Source of the DNA: Heligmosomoides polygyrus polygyrus
Lineage: Eukaryota > Nematoda > Chromadorea > Rhabditida > Heligmosomidae
DNA: 64,000 nucleotides
Reading direction: 5' to 3'
Assembly (NCBI GenBank): GCA_947396885.1
Contig: OX377206.1
Coordinates: forward strand, 44,003,631-44,067,630
Shown here: piece by piece, positions 23,200 through 33,269 of the stretch
How the letters are laid out: each line of letters begins with the position of its first letter
Numbering within the stretch: position 1 is the first letter of the stretch
Notes under the pieces: model-generated
Told to the model about the DNA's origin: nothing
Seen by the model: only the letters and a program-made list of their open reading frames with translations
The model's database searches: none
Program-made: the position numbers and the translations under genes

Positions 23200-24227
23200 T
23201 CAATCGAAGTCGTCGTTGTCGTCGTCATCGTTATAACGGCGGGAGGATCGCCGTGTGTGGCAGCCGTGAACCAATTTCACGTTCTGGAAAAATTTAATTA
23301 TTTTTGAATTATTTCGAGAGGAGAAAGAGAGGAGTGAAACGCACCGGCGCGTTAACCAGACGCGCGTTAGAGTCGAGGACATATTTTCTGATGTCCCTTC
23401 TAAATAGATAAATTTGATTAATCTCTCTCATAAACAGATGAGAAGAAGCGAGTATCAGGCAACCTACAGCGCACGTTGGAGCGCTACTTTTATCAGTCTC
23501 CTCCAGCGCCTCATGGCTTTTCTACGTTCGACAAGCTGTGTGCGCCTCTCCTCATCTGTCTCGCCCAATGCGGTCCAATATCTGAACTTTAAGAAATTAG
23601 CCAGTGGTTGGTCAGTAAAGTAATATAGTAAAGTAGTATTTATATAGCAATCGAAACCAACGGGGTGGGGTGGGCCTTCAACATATTGGGCGAGGGACAA
23701 CTGTGGTGCTCCCAGCCGTATGCCGTTTGGCAAATTCCTGCAAAAGGAGGGTCAAGAGTTGAAGTTGGAGGCAGAACTAAACAGTATGGAGCTACCTATG
23801 AGGGGTTCCACAATCTGCTCAGGAAGATCCAGCAGTGGCGCCTTTACAGAGCCCTGAATCAACTGCGGGGGATCACAGGCCTAGAAAAATATGGTCCTAC
23901 AGGAAGCTATTGAGAAGGTTATGGTTTATCATGCATGTAGAGGGAGAACCTCCTCGACTGCTCCTTCGTGCTCGGCACCTCGTCGACTACCAGCCTCTCG
24001 AATGGGTTCGCCTTCGCCTTCCTGTCTACTACTACTTGCTCGTCTGAGGGGAGTCGCGGGCGGAAGCGGCGGGGCTTCAGCTGAAGAATTCCGACTCTTC
24101 ATTCTTCAAGTTTCACTTAGAATTTTAAAGGAAATTAAATCGCGATATCGCTACTACCCTGTAAATCCGCAAGCGTTTTCCTCTTCCTTCTCCGTGGGGG
24201 CGGCGGAATGGGATACGGATGCGACAT
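23200..24227 (-). CDS. unidentified multi-exon gene B (partial model)
   Basis: A possible first exon starts at 24227 (MSHPYPIPPPPRRRKRK) and ends at 24158 before GTAGTA. A second exon begins at 24080 after TTCTTCAG and is Pro/Arg/Glu-rich. A third begins after TTTCTAG near 23885 with CDPPQLIQG. A fourth frame (about 23737-23464, after TTTTGCAG) contains PPHPVGFDCYINTTLLYYF and a basic RRKAMRRWRRLIK. A last exon near 23281-23200, after TTTTTCCAG, ends in an acidic DDDDNDDFD. Donor choice and the frame into exon four are unsettled. I do not recognise the protein; the basic start and acidic end suggest a nuclear protein. It may be a decayed copy. Confidence 0.35.
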
Positions 24228-24427
24228 CGAAACTATCCGAAACTAACAACACTAGCAAGAAAAAATTGAGGTTTAAAGACTTGCGCTACTTGGTAATATA
24301 CAGTCTGAGGTAGTAGGACAGAACCCCTGACACCACCGGCATCGCTTCTCGCACAAATTATCAATTTTTATCAATTTTTTTGCTAAAGCAAAGCAACACG
24401 AGATCGAAGTGCGAAGCCCTTCTCCAT

Positions 24428-25218
24428 TTAAGCCGACAGCATCAGCAATTCATCAGGGTTGTCCGTTTCCGTTTCTCCTTCTGCAGTGTCCTCATCTCCT
24501 TCGTCTTCCTCGTCGTCCTCCTCCTCTGTGCTATCAACGATGCTTTCGACGTCGTCCTAATAACAAATAACCTACATTAACCTGCATTATTGCTTCACGA
24601 TTTTCCGTTTCTCATTACAACTGAACCTCTTACGTTCCTCACATTCCTCGATGCCGAGTTGTTACCTTCGAGGATAGAAGCTTGAGAAGTCTTCTGCCTC
24701 TTAGAAGCTGAAGCCTTCATAGTTGCGTAACGCTGAATCAACTGCGGTGGATCACAGGCCTAGAAAGATATGGTCTCAGGAAGCTACTGAGAAGGTTATG
24801 GTTTATCATGCATGTAGAGGGAGAAGACGAGGGAACACTACTAACCGTCCTCAGATACTTTCGAAAGAAGTCCACGCAGGAGACGATGTGGTCATCTTGC
24901 TTGATGCGGCCGTTGCGAACCCAGAGCTCGAGTACTTTGTTCAGGTCACAGCTCTATAAACCACACTGTGGTGTTGTGTTCTTAAACTGGAGAAGGAAGA
25001 AACATCTCTTTACATCGACGCTACCGACCTTAAAGCAGGCATTAGGTATGTCCTCCATTTCGGAAACGTCCAGCTGCGGAACCCGCCAAACTTGCGTGAC
25101 AGCGAGGAAGGTTGGCTCGGGCAGTGTGAGCTCCTTCGACTTCGTTGCAGTGTAGTCGGCCTGCTGTTGTTCCAGTCGCTGCATGCCCGCTAGGAAGGAG
25201 TCCAGCTCCAGAAATCCC
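24428..25218 (-). CDS. unidentified gene A, four C-terminal exons
   Basis: Four exons join in frame: 25218-25014 (after TTTTAG, contains FLELDSFLAGMQRLEQQQ and LPEPTFLAVTQVWRVPQL), 24953-24846 (after TTTATAG, contains NKVLELWVRNGRIKQDDH), 24759-24634 (after TTTCTAG, CDPPQLIQRYATMKAS) and 24553-24428 (after ATTAG, very acidic, ends DNPDELLMLSA and stop). Donors are GTAAAG, GTTAGT and GTAAGA; introns are 60-86 nt, normal for nematodes. About 187 residues result. The 5' exons are not found. I do not recognise the family. The acidic tail and coiled-coil-like first part suggest a nuclear or RNA-associated protein. Confidence 0.55.
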
Positions 25219-25229
25219 CTAAAATGCAC

Positions 25230-26460
25230 TTAGCGGCCGATGACTAGAGGCTTTAGCTTTAGTTGCTTGCTCTTGTTGTTGTTGCTTTCTGTTTGTTGTT
25301 GTTGCTTTCTATTTTTTCTTGCTTCTATGTGTTGCATTTCGTTCAGTTGCTAACGTCTTCCTGTTCTTGTTGTCTCTTGTTGTTCATGTTGTTTGAATTA
25401 AATTTTAAATTTGTTAAGGTTAAGGTTATTGAGTGTTATTGTTAGTGTATGATGCACATGGCAAAAAAATGAAAAATCATGCATGCAATAACGATGAAAT
25501 CGCAAATTGAAATCGAGAAATCGTAGTAAAATGAAATCGAAAACAAATCAAACGTTCATGCCTTATCGACAACGCTTATTCAATAATTTAATGCTTAAAT
25601 ACTTAACTTAAGCCTATGAGTTTTTCTTTTTTCTTCTTACTTATACTTGAGACTTCTTAGCAATAGTCACTGCTCTCTCTCTCACTCATCCCACTCACAC
25701 ACTCAGCATCCCACCCACACACTCAGACAACCACCAGTTCACGAAAAAATCCTAGAAAAATCAGAGCTTTCCCTAGTTTGCTGAACTTAACTTCTTTTCG
25801 ATAACGCTTAAAATTCCGTTTTTGACGTTTAGACTTCACTTAATTCGTTTTCGACTTAGTTTAACGACTAACGACACTCACTTCACCACTCACTTTCATT
25901 CTCACTACGTACATTTCCATTTTCACTACGTAACCAATTCACAACAAAGTTACCATTCTCCCTAGTCAGTATAGTTGTGGTTATTCGACTTTCGAAAAAT
26001 TATTCGAACAATTTGTTTTACTGTATTATTCGAATTCGAAACTTCCTGGTCTTCCAATATTCAATTTCAAACAGAAATCAAAAATTAGGAAAGTTTGAGT
26101 ATTCGAATACCAGCAATTATTTGCGTAATTTGATCGAATAATTATTCGAATAGTCGAATAGGCACAACTATATAGTGAGCTTAATTTCCTTAATTCGCCA
26201 AATCAGATCCGGTGCAAATTGGCTCGCGGGGAGGGGGCTTAGAGGGGGCTTATGTTACAAATCTCTTGTAAATCATCAGTGATCATCTCTCTTCAAGGTA
26301 TATATGAATGTCTCTTCTCACATCAAAAATGGTTGAGCACGTTCATGAAGTTCATGAAGGAGTTAGAATTCTCTTCTCACCAGTATTCAGTTTCATTTTC
26401 AATACAACAACGGGCTTTCTGGCACGACGACCCCGTCCCCCGAGCCAATTCACGCCATCA
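25230..26460. other. non-coding stretch, low complexity
   Basis: Contains gttgtt-rich sequence (25268-25320), a ctcactc/cacacactc tract (25675-25735) and a ttattcgaat-rich segment (25980-26165) related in composition to the 42-bp arrays. It may include an upstream intron of gene A. No exon was recognised. Confidence 0.5.
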
Positions 26461-26466
26461 CTTTGC

Positions 26467-26545
26467 TCGGCCCGCATGTCATTCTCGCTTAGATCCTGAT
26501 CGATACCGATGGCTAGGCCCTAGGCGAGAATGACATGCGAGCCGA
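26467..26545. repeat. hairpin, 22-nt arms
   Basis: 26467-26488 and 26524-26545 are inverted complements with one mismatch, separated by 35 nt that include 'gatcgataccgatgg'. It lies just downstream of the SR-protein exon on the minus strand. Confidence 0.75.
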
Positions 26546-26669
26546 AACACCAAATCAAACAGTCGATAGGCCAGCAGCCTTCGGTATGTTCAGTATGTAA
26601 TACCCTACCTAGGAATTATCTCAATAGTTCAGTATTTTCCAAAAGCGTCCAACAGGACAGAAAGCTCAC

Positions 26670-26830
26670 CGTGCGTCTTCGAACTCGATGAATGCGTAGA
26701 GTGGTCCACGTCCGCCCTTGATGTCGACGAAACGAATCTTTCCGTACTTCGCGAACACATCTTCAATGTCCTTCTCGCGAGTATCTGGAGGCAGATTGCC
26801 AACGTAGATTCGTGTCTCGTCGCGTCCCAT
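26670..26830 (-). CDS. rsp-3: first exon of an SRSF1/RSP-3-like SR splicing factor
   Basis: The exon starts at ATG 26830 ([19 protein letters not shown]) and ends at a good donor (CACG|GTGAGC at 26669). It encodes most of a first RNA-recognition motif: RNP2-like IYVGNLPP, then [19 protein letters not shown], and RNP1-like [12 protein letters not shown]. The order and spacing match SF2/ASF-type SR proteins, which bind exonic enhancers and recruit the splicing machinery in the nucleus. The second half of RRM1, RRM2 and the RS tail are not found anywhere lower on the minus strand in this window. The exon is undamaged, so either the gene has a very long first intron or this is a captured fragment. 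The symbol refers to the C. elegans counterpart by recognition only. Confidence 0.85.
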
Positions 26831-26939
26831 GTCTAAATCGAAGAGATCTCACTAAATCAGCACCAGACAATGTATTTCCACACACGAGAAACAAGGACGA
26901 CCGGCTAAGGAACACACAACCGCAAGCCATCGGAGCAGG

Positions 26940-28690
26940 TTAGCGAAGACGGCGTTAAATCGGAGGAGATAAGACTGCATTCACATTCGCTGTATGTAGC
27001 TACCCGCCACGGCTGTCCGCCGCGGCAGGCCATGAATGACCCCCCCCCCCCCGACCCTATTTGCGCCGTGAGAGCACACGAAAGAAAGCTTATTAGCTCA
27101 GCTAAGGGCCAGTCAACACTGGATAATCGATATTCAGCAAAGCTCGACGTTATCCAAAACCCTTCCCTCATCCATTTCATAGGGCCAGCAGGGATGTACT
27201 TTATACTGTGTTTCTCGTTTCTACCATAATTCAAATGAGAATATCACGTAGAACCCTGCCCCCCCCCCTCCCCCACTTGCACCAAGACAAGACACTGTCT
27301 CAGCGAACCAGATAATGAACAAAGCCTTCAAGCAATACAAAACTGACAAACGCTCCGACGGCCGCCGAAAACTGCATTTGTTCCCGAGAGAAATTGTGAA
27401 GCGGTAGAACATACTGGATAAACGGCATGGATCAGAAGTGCGATAGACACCAAAGCCTCCCAAATATACAACGCTAAACGTTGCTAAACGTCGGAGATGG
27501 AACGGCGTTGAATAAACCCAAATTCGGAAGCACGTAAAACACAGATCTGTAATCGAAAAGCGGAGATAAGATTACATTCACATTCGCTCCATGTTCACTC
27601 CCCCCCCCTGACCCTATTTGCGCATGAACAACAAACAAACAACTGATGGAAAATCGCGACGTTTTGCTCCGCGTCAGCGCCCAATTCGATAGAACAATCT
27701 AGATGAGGGGTTCAGGATGGAGTGAAGAATCAGACGAATCTGACGAACCACTGAGTGAAGAATCAGACGAATCTGACGAACCACTGGCGAATGAGACGAC
27801 AACACGCCAACAGAAGCGAGTTGGAATGATGATGGAGAGCCCAGAATGAGACGTGGAGCCGGCGGGATCGAACGTGTCCGAACGCGGCAACGGCGTCGGA
27901 CGACGTTTTCCGACCGCCGCGCGAGCCGCCCGCATCGGACGGAAATCGACGCCGGGTCAGCTCATAATCGATCGCTTCCCTTCCAGGCTAGCCTAAAACT
28001 TTTTAAACCAAAGCAAAGTCGGCGCAAAGCGCCTCGAAGGAGATCACCCTGTACTCCATGGATATTCGCCTTGGTAATAGGGCACATGTGTGTCTAATTA
28101 CATCAGAAATGGCCTAGCTCAGTTCAACATAGGGGTGAATTACACCAGTGCCGCGTAAAATTTTAATTTCCTATTACCCAAAGACGTTGTATAAGGCGGC
28201 GCAAATAGGGTCGGGGGGGGGGGTCACCTCCTAAAAAATGTCACCAACACAAAAACAAAGCGTCAAAACACGCTGATAGTAAAGAATAGGTAGGCGCAAA
28301 TAGGGTCCGGGGGGGGTCAACATGGCCTGCCGCGGCGGGTAGCTACATACAGCGAATGTAAATACGGTCTTATCTCCTTGTTTCGATTACATATCCGTGT
28401 TTTATGTGCTTACGAATTGGGCAAGGGAGGGAACTCCAGGATGTAGGCAATTCTAGCACGGTTGCGCCACTCAAGCCACACCCTGGAGTCCCTTCCCTGC
28501 CCAAATCCGCTGACGCTGAGGAGAGCACAGAACAGAGCTGTACCATTGTTTGTACCTATTCTTTACTATCAGTGTGTCGTCGTTTCTTTTGTCGTGTTGG
28601 TGACATTTTTTAAGAGGTGACCCCCCCCCCCGACCCTATTTGCGCCAGGGGGGTCACCTTATAAAAAGTGTCACTAACACGACAAAAGAA
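26940..28690. repeat. poly-G repeat family cluster with foldbacks
   Basis: The motif GGCGCAAATAGGGTC followed by a run of 6-13 G recurs near 27034-27065, 27599-27625, 28196-28225, 28293-28315 and 28620-28650, in both orientations. 26975-27064 is mirrored by 28292-28365, and 28196-28290 by 28555-28650, so the copies form nested inverted pairs. The pair 28425-28455 / 28475-28503 (gggaactccaggat and ctggagtcccttcc) is another inverted module. Single copies also lie at 31617 and 63893. Confidence 0.75.
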
Positions 28691-28699
28691 ACGATGACA

Positions 28700-29720
28700 C
28701 ACTGATATTAAATAAAACAAACAAACAATGACAAACAACATCATCAACTTATATACGTTCACAACGCCGAAACATAAACCGCAATAAAGTCTGGACCCAC
28801 AATCTTGGCTACGCTGAAGAAACCGCTAGTCTATTACGACGTCAACGATGCCAGGATTCAATACGACCTCAACGATGCCACGATTCATCCAGAGTTGGAC
28901 GTGGAACACATCAACTTGTATATGTTCACATGACGGCATGAGCAAACGGCATGCAGTGTGACTACGGCATGCACACGCCATCCCACGCCGCTATTCACTG
29001 CGCCCGGATAGCAACACTGCGTTACTACTGCGTTGCTACCCTCAAATTTTTCCTTTCCGCGCGAGCGGCGCGAGCGGTCGCATCGGAGCACGCTAAACGC
29101 TTCCGCCCGAATAGCAACAGAGCAGCAACAATTTCCAACGGAGTAGCAACTGTGTTGCTGTTACCACCCCAATAGCAACTGCAGTTGCTAAACCGTTGGG
29201 GGGGCTGAAAATGGTTCGGCCCGTGGCGACCCAGTGTCCGAGTTACCAGGCATTCACCAATCTTCGTAAGGAGAGTTTCGTTGTCCAATGCCTCTTTCAT
29301 CTTATTTTCCGTCAATATGAAACTGCTATACTTGAAATGCTCGTTGGATTAGCAATTCTTCTGACTTTTCTGGCCTTATGGAGGCTCTCAGGAAGACTCT
29401 TGGGGCAGCCGCAAGAGATGTCTGTTTAATAGCTTGGTTCCACAACTTGACGAAGTTATACTACAATTCTCCCCAAATACAAATAACAGCAATTCACCCT
29501 TTCGGAAGCAATATAGGGAGAGTTTTGTTCGAACTGGGAAGAATTAGTGTTAAAATTGATTAAAGGGTACACAAAAAGCGACTCTCCCTAACGACTACCC
29601 ATCCAGGCCCAGAAAACCCGTTCGATATATACTTCGTTTCAACTGGAAAACATGAACAAAGGATACAGGACGCTTTAGTCAATTCCTTTGCGGGATACGC
29701 CACGCACTCTACTCCTACGG
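28700..29720. other. mostly non-coding stretch
   Basis: Contains a gttgct/agcaac motif cluster (29000-29190). A plus-strand frame (29196-29429) ends in a hydrophobic helix, MLVGLAILLTFLALWRLSG, that could be a membrane anchor, but it has no clear start or downstream exon. No gene is called. Confidence 0.4.
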
Positions 29721-29721
29721 G

Positions 29722-29988
29722 TTAATGTGCTGACGACTTGGATACGTACTTGGCCAGTGACCTGCGGTGCTCAGCAGATAGACAAGAAAGTACATTAACC
29801 TTGCAGGAAAGTCCTTGTGCCAAATCACCAAGCTCGATAGGAGGGAAAGCTTTCTTGTCCTGGGCAGGAAATCCGAACCAAGAACACTGAGTCGGAGTGC
29901 GTGCGTCAGTTGGCGCCTCCTCCGACCGCGCTACCACGCTCCACGAATAAAACACCAATAAGAAGGTTAACAGCAGTTTGTTTGGCAC
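29722..29988 (-). CDS. small secreted protein, unidentified
   Basis: 88 residues with an ATG start and a classical signal peptide (MPNKLLLTFLLVFYSWSVVA, cleavage likely soon after). The predicted mature part has three cysteines (CSWF, SCKVNVLSC) and no recognised domain. Parasitic nematodes secrete many such small proteins, but with no homology search this is a candidate only. It is close to the right hAT-like end (30151). Confidence 0.45.
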   Translation of the reverse strand: MPNKLLLTFLLVFYSWSVVARSEEAPTDARTPTQCSWFGFPAQDKKAFPPIELGDLAQGLSCKVNVLSCLSAEHRRSLAKYVSKSSAH

Positions 29989-30159
29989 GTGAAGGTGATA
30001 GTGTTACAATCCCGACCTATTAATGGCTTGAAGTTAGTTTTAATTTTTGTTGTTTGTTCGTTATCCGTTTTTCCGTTATCCGGCCATTTTTGGACAAAAT
30101 TATCCGTTATCCTTATCCGGGTTTCGAAATTTTATTATCTGCTCATCCCTGTAGGGCAC

Positions 30160-31012
30160 GCCTCCTGAATCGGTACGCTCTGCACTCGATCCCCGTTCAC
30201 ACCCTGACGCGTTGCCCTTGAATATCTCGTAAACTTGGATGATCAGCGCCAAGGATATAGTTCGCCTGGAATCACCCATGGTTAAGCTCAAAGAAGGCCC
30301 GGCTGGCATACGCCGCACTGTCGTAGGCATCCTTTGGCTTCAGTCCACCCTCCCCGTGATGGACACGTGACATTAGCCGATTACGTATAGTAAGAAAGAT
30401 ACAAGTGCTCCATCACCCCTATCAGCGTGCCTCGCACTTGCGCGCTTCGCGCGATGTTGCAGTATCACTAAGCTAAGGACAATCACATCGCTAGCTGCTC
30501 TACTTGTGCAGCTTTTTTCCCTACTAAGGAGTACAAAAGGCTCGCAGTACATACAGTGTTTAGTATGATAGGGCGATCTATTGGTTCCTCACTACTGGTC
30601 CTCCCTTAGTCGAACGGTCCCCCATTACTGGTACTGGTCCCCCTCAATGATCCACCCTTAGCGGACAACGTCCTCGGCACACTTTCTGAATTTCCCGGCA
30701 CATTGGACGACGTCTACCTGAATCTCCAAACACGTTAAGCGACGTCTTTGGCACCTCCTCTGAGTCCGAGGCACGTCAGACGTATTCCGCACGTCTTCCG
30801 AATCCCCTGGCACGTAGAAGACGTCCGGGTATTTTCCGCTATTTTCGCGACTAGTAATTTGATCAGTATCGATTGATGGCGATCGATACTTCATAAACGA
30901 ACTTCAGATTCGTGTTCAGCGACCGCGGTTACCCCAGGGCCGAAGTTTCCAGGCGGGGAAAAGACGTCTGGATATTTTTCGCCATTTTCGTGTCGTAATT
31001 TTCCTCCCATTC
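30160..31012. repeat. 48-bp minisatellite copy 2 and ggtccccc tract
   Basis: 30595-30660 contains ggtcccccattactggt-type repeats, followed by about four degenerate 48-bp units (30665-30840) like those at 20700-20875. Positions 30895-30960 hold an R1-like module. No gene is supported. Confidence 0.6.
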
Positions 31013-31212
31013 NNNNNNNNNNNNNNNNNNNNNNNNNNNNNNNNNNNNNNNNNNNNNNNNNNNNNNNNNNNNNNNNNNNNNNNNNNNNNNNNNNNNNNNN
31101 NNNNNNNNNNNNNNNNNNNNNNNNNNNNNNNNNNNNNNNNNNNNNNNNNNNNNNNNNNNNNNNNNNNNNNNNNNNNNNNNNNNNNNNNNNNNNNNNNNNN
31201 NNNNNNNNNNNN
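31013..31212. other. assembly gap (200 N)
   Basis: Exactly 200 undetermined bases, a typical fixed-size gap marker. True distance across it is unknown. Confidence 0.99.
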
Positions 31213-31489
31213 CCGAAGCCTATCAGTCCGCATATATAGATATTATTGATTCTATCACATGGACTTTACCATTTACAACTAATAGGACGAACGTTCCGCG
31301 TTGCTTCACGAAAACCGTGTAATCGACTCAAGCAAGGCACAATTAAATGGCACTTCCACGAGACTAAATAGTCAGTGTTCCGGCTTTTAAATAGCAACAA
31401 AAACAATTGACAGGTGACTGTACACCAACAACGAATACAATGAGCGAGTTGTGTAATTTATGAGTGTTTGGTAAACTTACAACTGGAAG

Positions 31490-31780
31490 AAGAACCCGTC
31501 TGAGTTGTCCGCCGTAATTTCGGAGTGAAATTTAGGGAAATCGTTACGGGACCACGCAGTTGCCTATCCCTCTGTTAATCAGTCGCCGCAATAGTGATAT
31601 TTGCGCACTCGTCCGGCGCAAATAGGGTGGAGGGGGGGGGGGGGAAGGGCTCCTGATGGGCAGAAAATCCCATAGAACGTCGTTAGTGTCCTCATCCCTT
31701 TCTCCAACGTATAGAGCCTGTAGTATGGACGCTCCATGGCTAATAAAAACCAGGTTTGGATCGCGCGGCTGTGGGCGTTG
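31490..31780. repeat. dispersed repeat Y, copy 1
   Basis: Matches 63765-64000 in the same orientation, including 'gaaatcgttacgggacc', the GGCGCAAATAGG motif and 'gatgggcagaaaatc'. Shorter relatives containing 'agatcgttgcgggacca' lie near 33960-34025, 36185-36240 and 46285-46350. Confidence 0.75.
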
Positions 31781-32261
31781 CGCACCGGACAACTCAGACG
31801 GGTGTATCGGCGAATCCATTTATGTACACGTATTATAAATAAGACGCCACAAATTTTTCACAAAGGGGGGGGGGGTTGAGGTTTCAGCGCAAAGTCCAGC
31901 TTCTTCCTTGATACTCAAACGAGTTACTAATACGTTATTTCATAGGACTTTAGGAAAGCTTCCAGACGAAAAACCACCCCAGGTAAAAGAAGATGTTGGT
32001 GCAGTTCCAACGAGGGGTCCAGCTTATAAGGGAATATGCGTTCTACTCCTCGTTCTCTTGACGTGTCCACGGACTCTGACCGCCATATTGGGATTGCGAC
32101 TCCTTAGAACCCCCTTATTGGGATTGCACCAAGATGTCTTCCAAATTCAAGAGTCCAACAGCGGTAATATCCGCAAATTGAAAACCACTTACGCCAAAAA
32201 CGGCGGAAAACCATCTCTCCGCCCTAATAGCAGAAGTCTACCAGGAACCATTCAAGAGCGC
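31781..32261. other. non-coding or uncertain stretch
   Basis: A plus frame (31908-32336) contains a hydrophobic segment, but it overlaps the better minus-strand signal-peptide ORF and has no recognised domain. A G-run lies at 31866-31876. Confidence 0.4.
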
Positions 32262-32441
32262 TCATCGTGTTTTGTTCAGAATAACGGGAGTTATTCGCAC
32301 GCAATCTGTTTCGGCAAGGGGGGAGCCATTCCTTAAAGTAGAACAGAATTTCCTTAATTGTTGATCACAGCTGTCATGGTTGGCCGCTTCAACCTTCGAC
32401 AAGCACAACATCAACAGTACACTGAATCCAGCAAGATTCAT
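32262..32441 (-). CDS. small secreted peptide, unidentified
   Basis: The ATG at 32441 gives 59 residues beginning MNLAGFSVLLMLCLSKVEA, a good signal peptide. The mature peptide is short with three cysteines (SCDQQ, FCSTL, DCVRI). An upstream in-frame start at 32468 would put extra residues before the hydrophobic core. It may be the first exon of a longer secreted protein. Confidence 0.4.
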   Translation of the reverse strand: MNLAGFSVLLMLCLSKVEAANHDSCDQQLRKFCSTLRNGSPLAETDCVRITPVILNKTR

Positions 32442-32534
32442 TGAAATATAATGGCAAACAACAATCAATAACGTAACAAATAACCAGGCCAGGCAACTAG
32501 CTCTCCACTCAAATCACAACAAACAGACTCGCCG

Positions 32535-32777
32535 TTAAACGCACACAAGCAAAAAACTGCGGACGAGTTTTCGGACGAGTTGTTCGGGCGCGAAAGGCAA
32601 AAATTCAAACAGGCCAACACGGCGTTGGCGATGGGGCGCGAAATCCTTCAATGCAAGCATTACACGAGCGAACCTCTTGTCGCTCAAAGGGGGGGGGGTT
32701 CGGAGCTGGCTTCTGCGCTCTTCGAGTATCACTTCATGGGGCATCAACCGCTCAACAAACTCCCAATCGATCTTCAC
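32535..32777 (-). other. open frame of unknown nature
   Basis: 80 residues containing IDWEFVERLMPHEVILEERR and SDKRFARVMLALKDF. The composition looks protein-like. No domain is recognised, and a run of G (plus strand 32690-32698) lies inside it. It may be a single exon. Confidence 0.25.
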
Positions 32778-32779
32778 CT

Positions 32780-33189
32780 CCTCAAAGCTGGTGGTTGTTG
32801 CACCTGAAAGAACGAGATGGGCGACAGATATGCGAAAACAGATAAAACTGACTTGGACGCAAATCGTCTCAATATTCTTAAGAGTGCACAGACCGCTATA
32901 ATCAACTTTGAGGAACGATAATCGCTAGAAAAACTAATTTAAGCATGCTGTTTGTCCCTTCAGACAAGGAGATTGTATAATGCTACCTCTTGTAGGTTAG
33001 GTTAGGGTGTTGTGTTCCTATAATCACTTATGTCCAATCTCCGTAATTATCAACCTGACAACACTATCCAACCGGATCACTAACCACTCAGTACTGCGAT
33101 AGCTATGTATTCTCTGGCTTACGGATAACGCCAACTTTGAACGCTAGGAACTGAACAATCTAGCGATATCTTAATTTGACTGTCCTGTC
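32780..33189. other. non-coding stretch
   Basis: I see no gene or named repeat here. Confidence 0.5.
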
Positions 33190-33269
33190 CTCGGTTGGTC
33201 CCCAAACGAATGACGTGTTAGAGCGCGTTAGAGGGCTCTAACACGTCATTCGTTTGGGGACCAACCGAG
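33190..33269. repeat. perfect hairpin, 35-nt arms
   Basis: 33190-33224 is a perfect inverted complement of 33235-33269 with a 10-nt loop. No target-site duplication is clear. Confidence 0.9.

Larger units (their letters stand above)
20876..30151. mobile_element. possible 9.3-kb hAT-bounded segment
   Basis: The left end reads CAGGGATGAGC and the right end GCTCATCCCTG. Both are followed inwards by ttatccg-rich subterminal repeats. The outer flanks are TACGGCAC (20868-20875) and TAGGGCAC (30152-30159), an 8-bp duplication with one mismatch, which is the hAT length. The two outer flanks join into a normal 48-bp minisatellite unit. No hAT transposase was seen inside. The alternative is two separate short hAT MITEs that have each lost an end. 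Confidence 0.45.
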
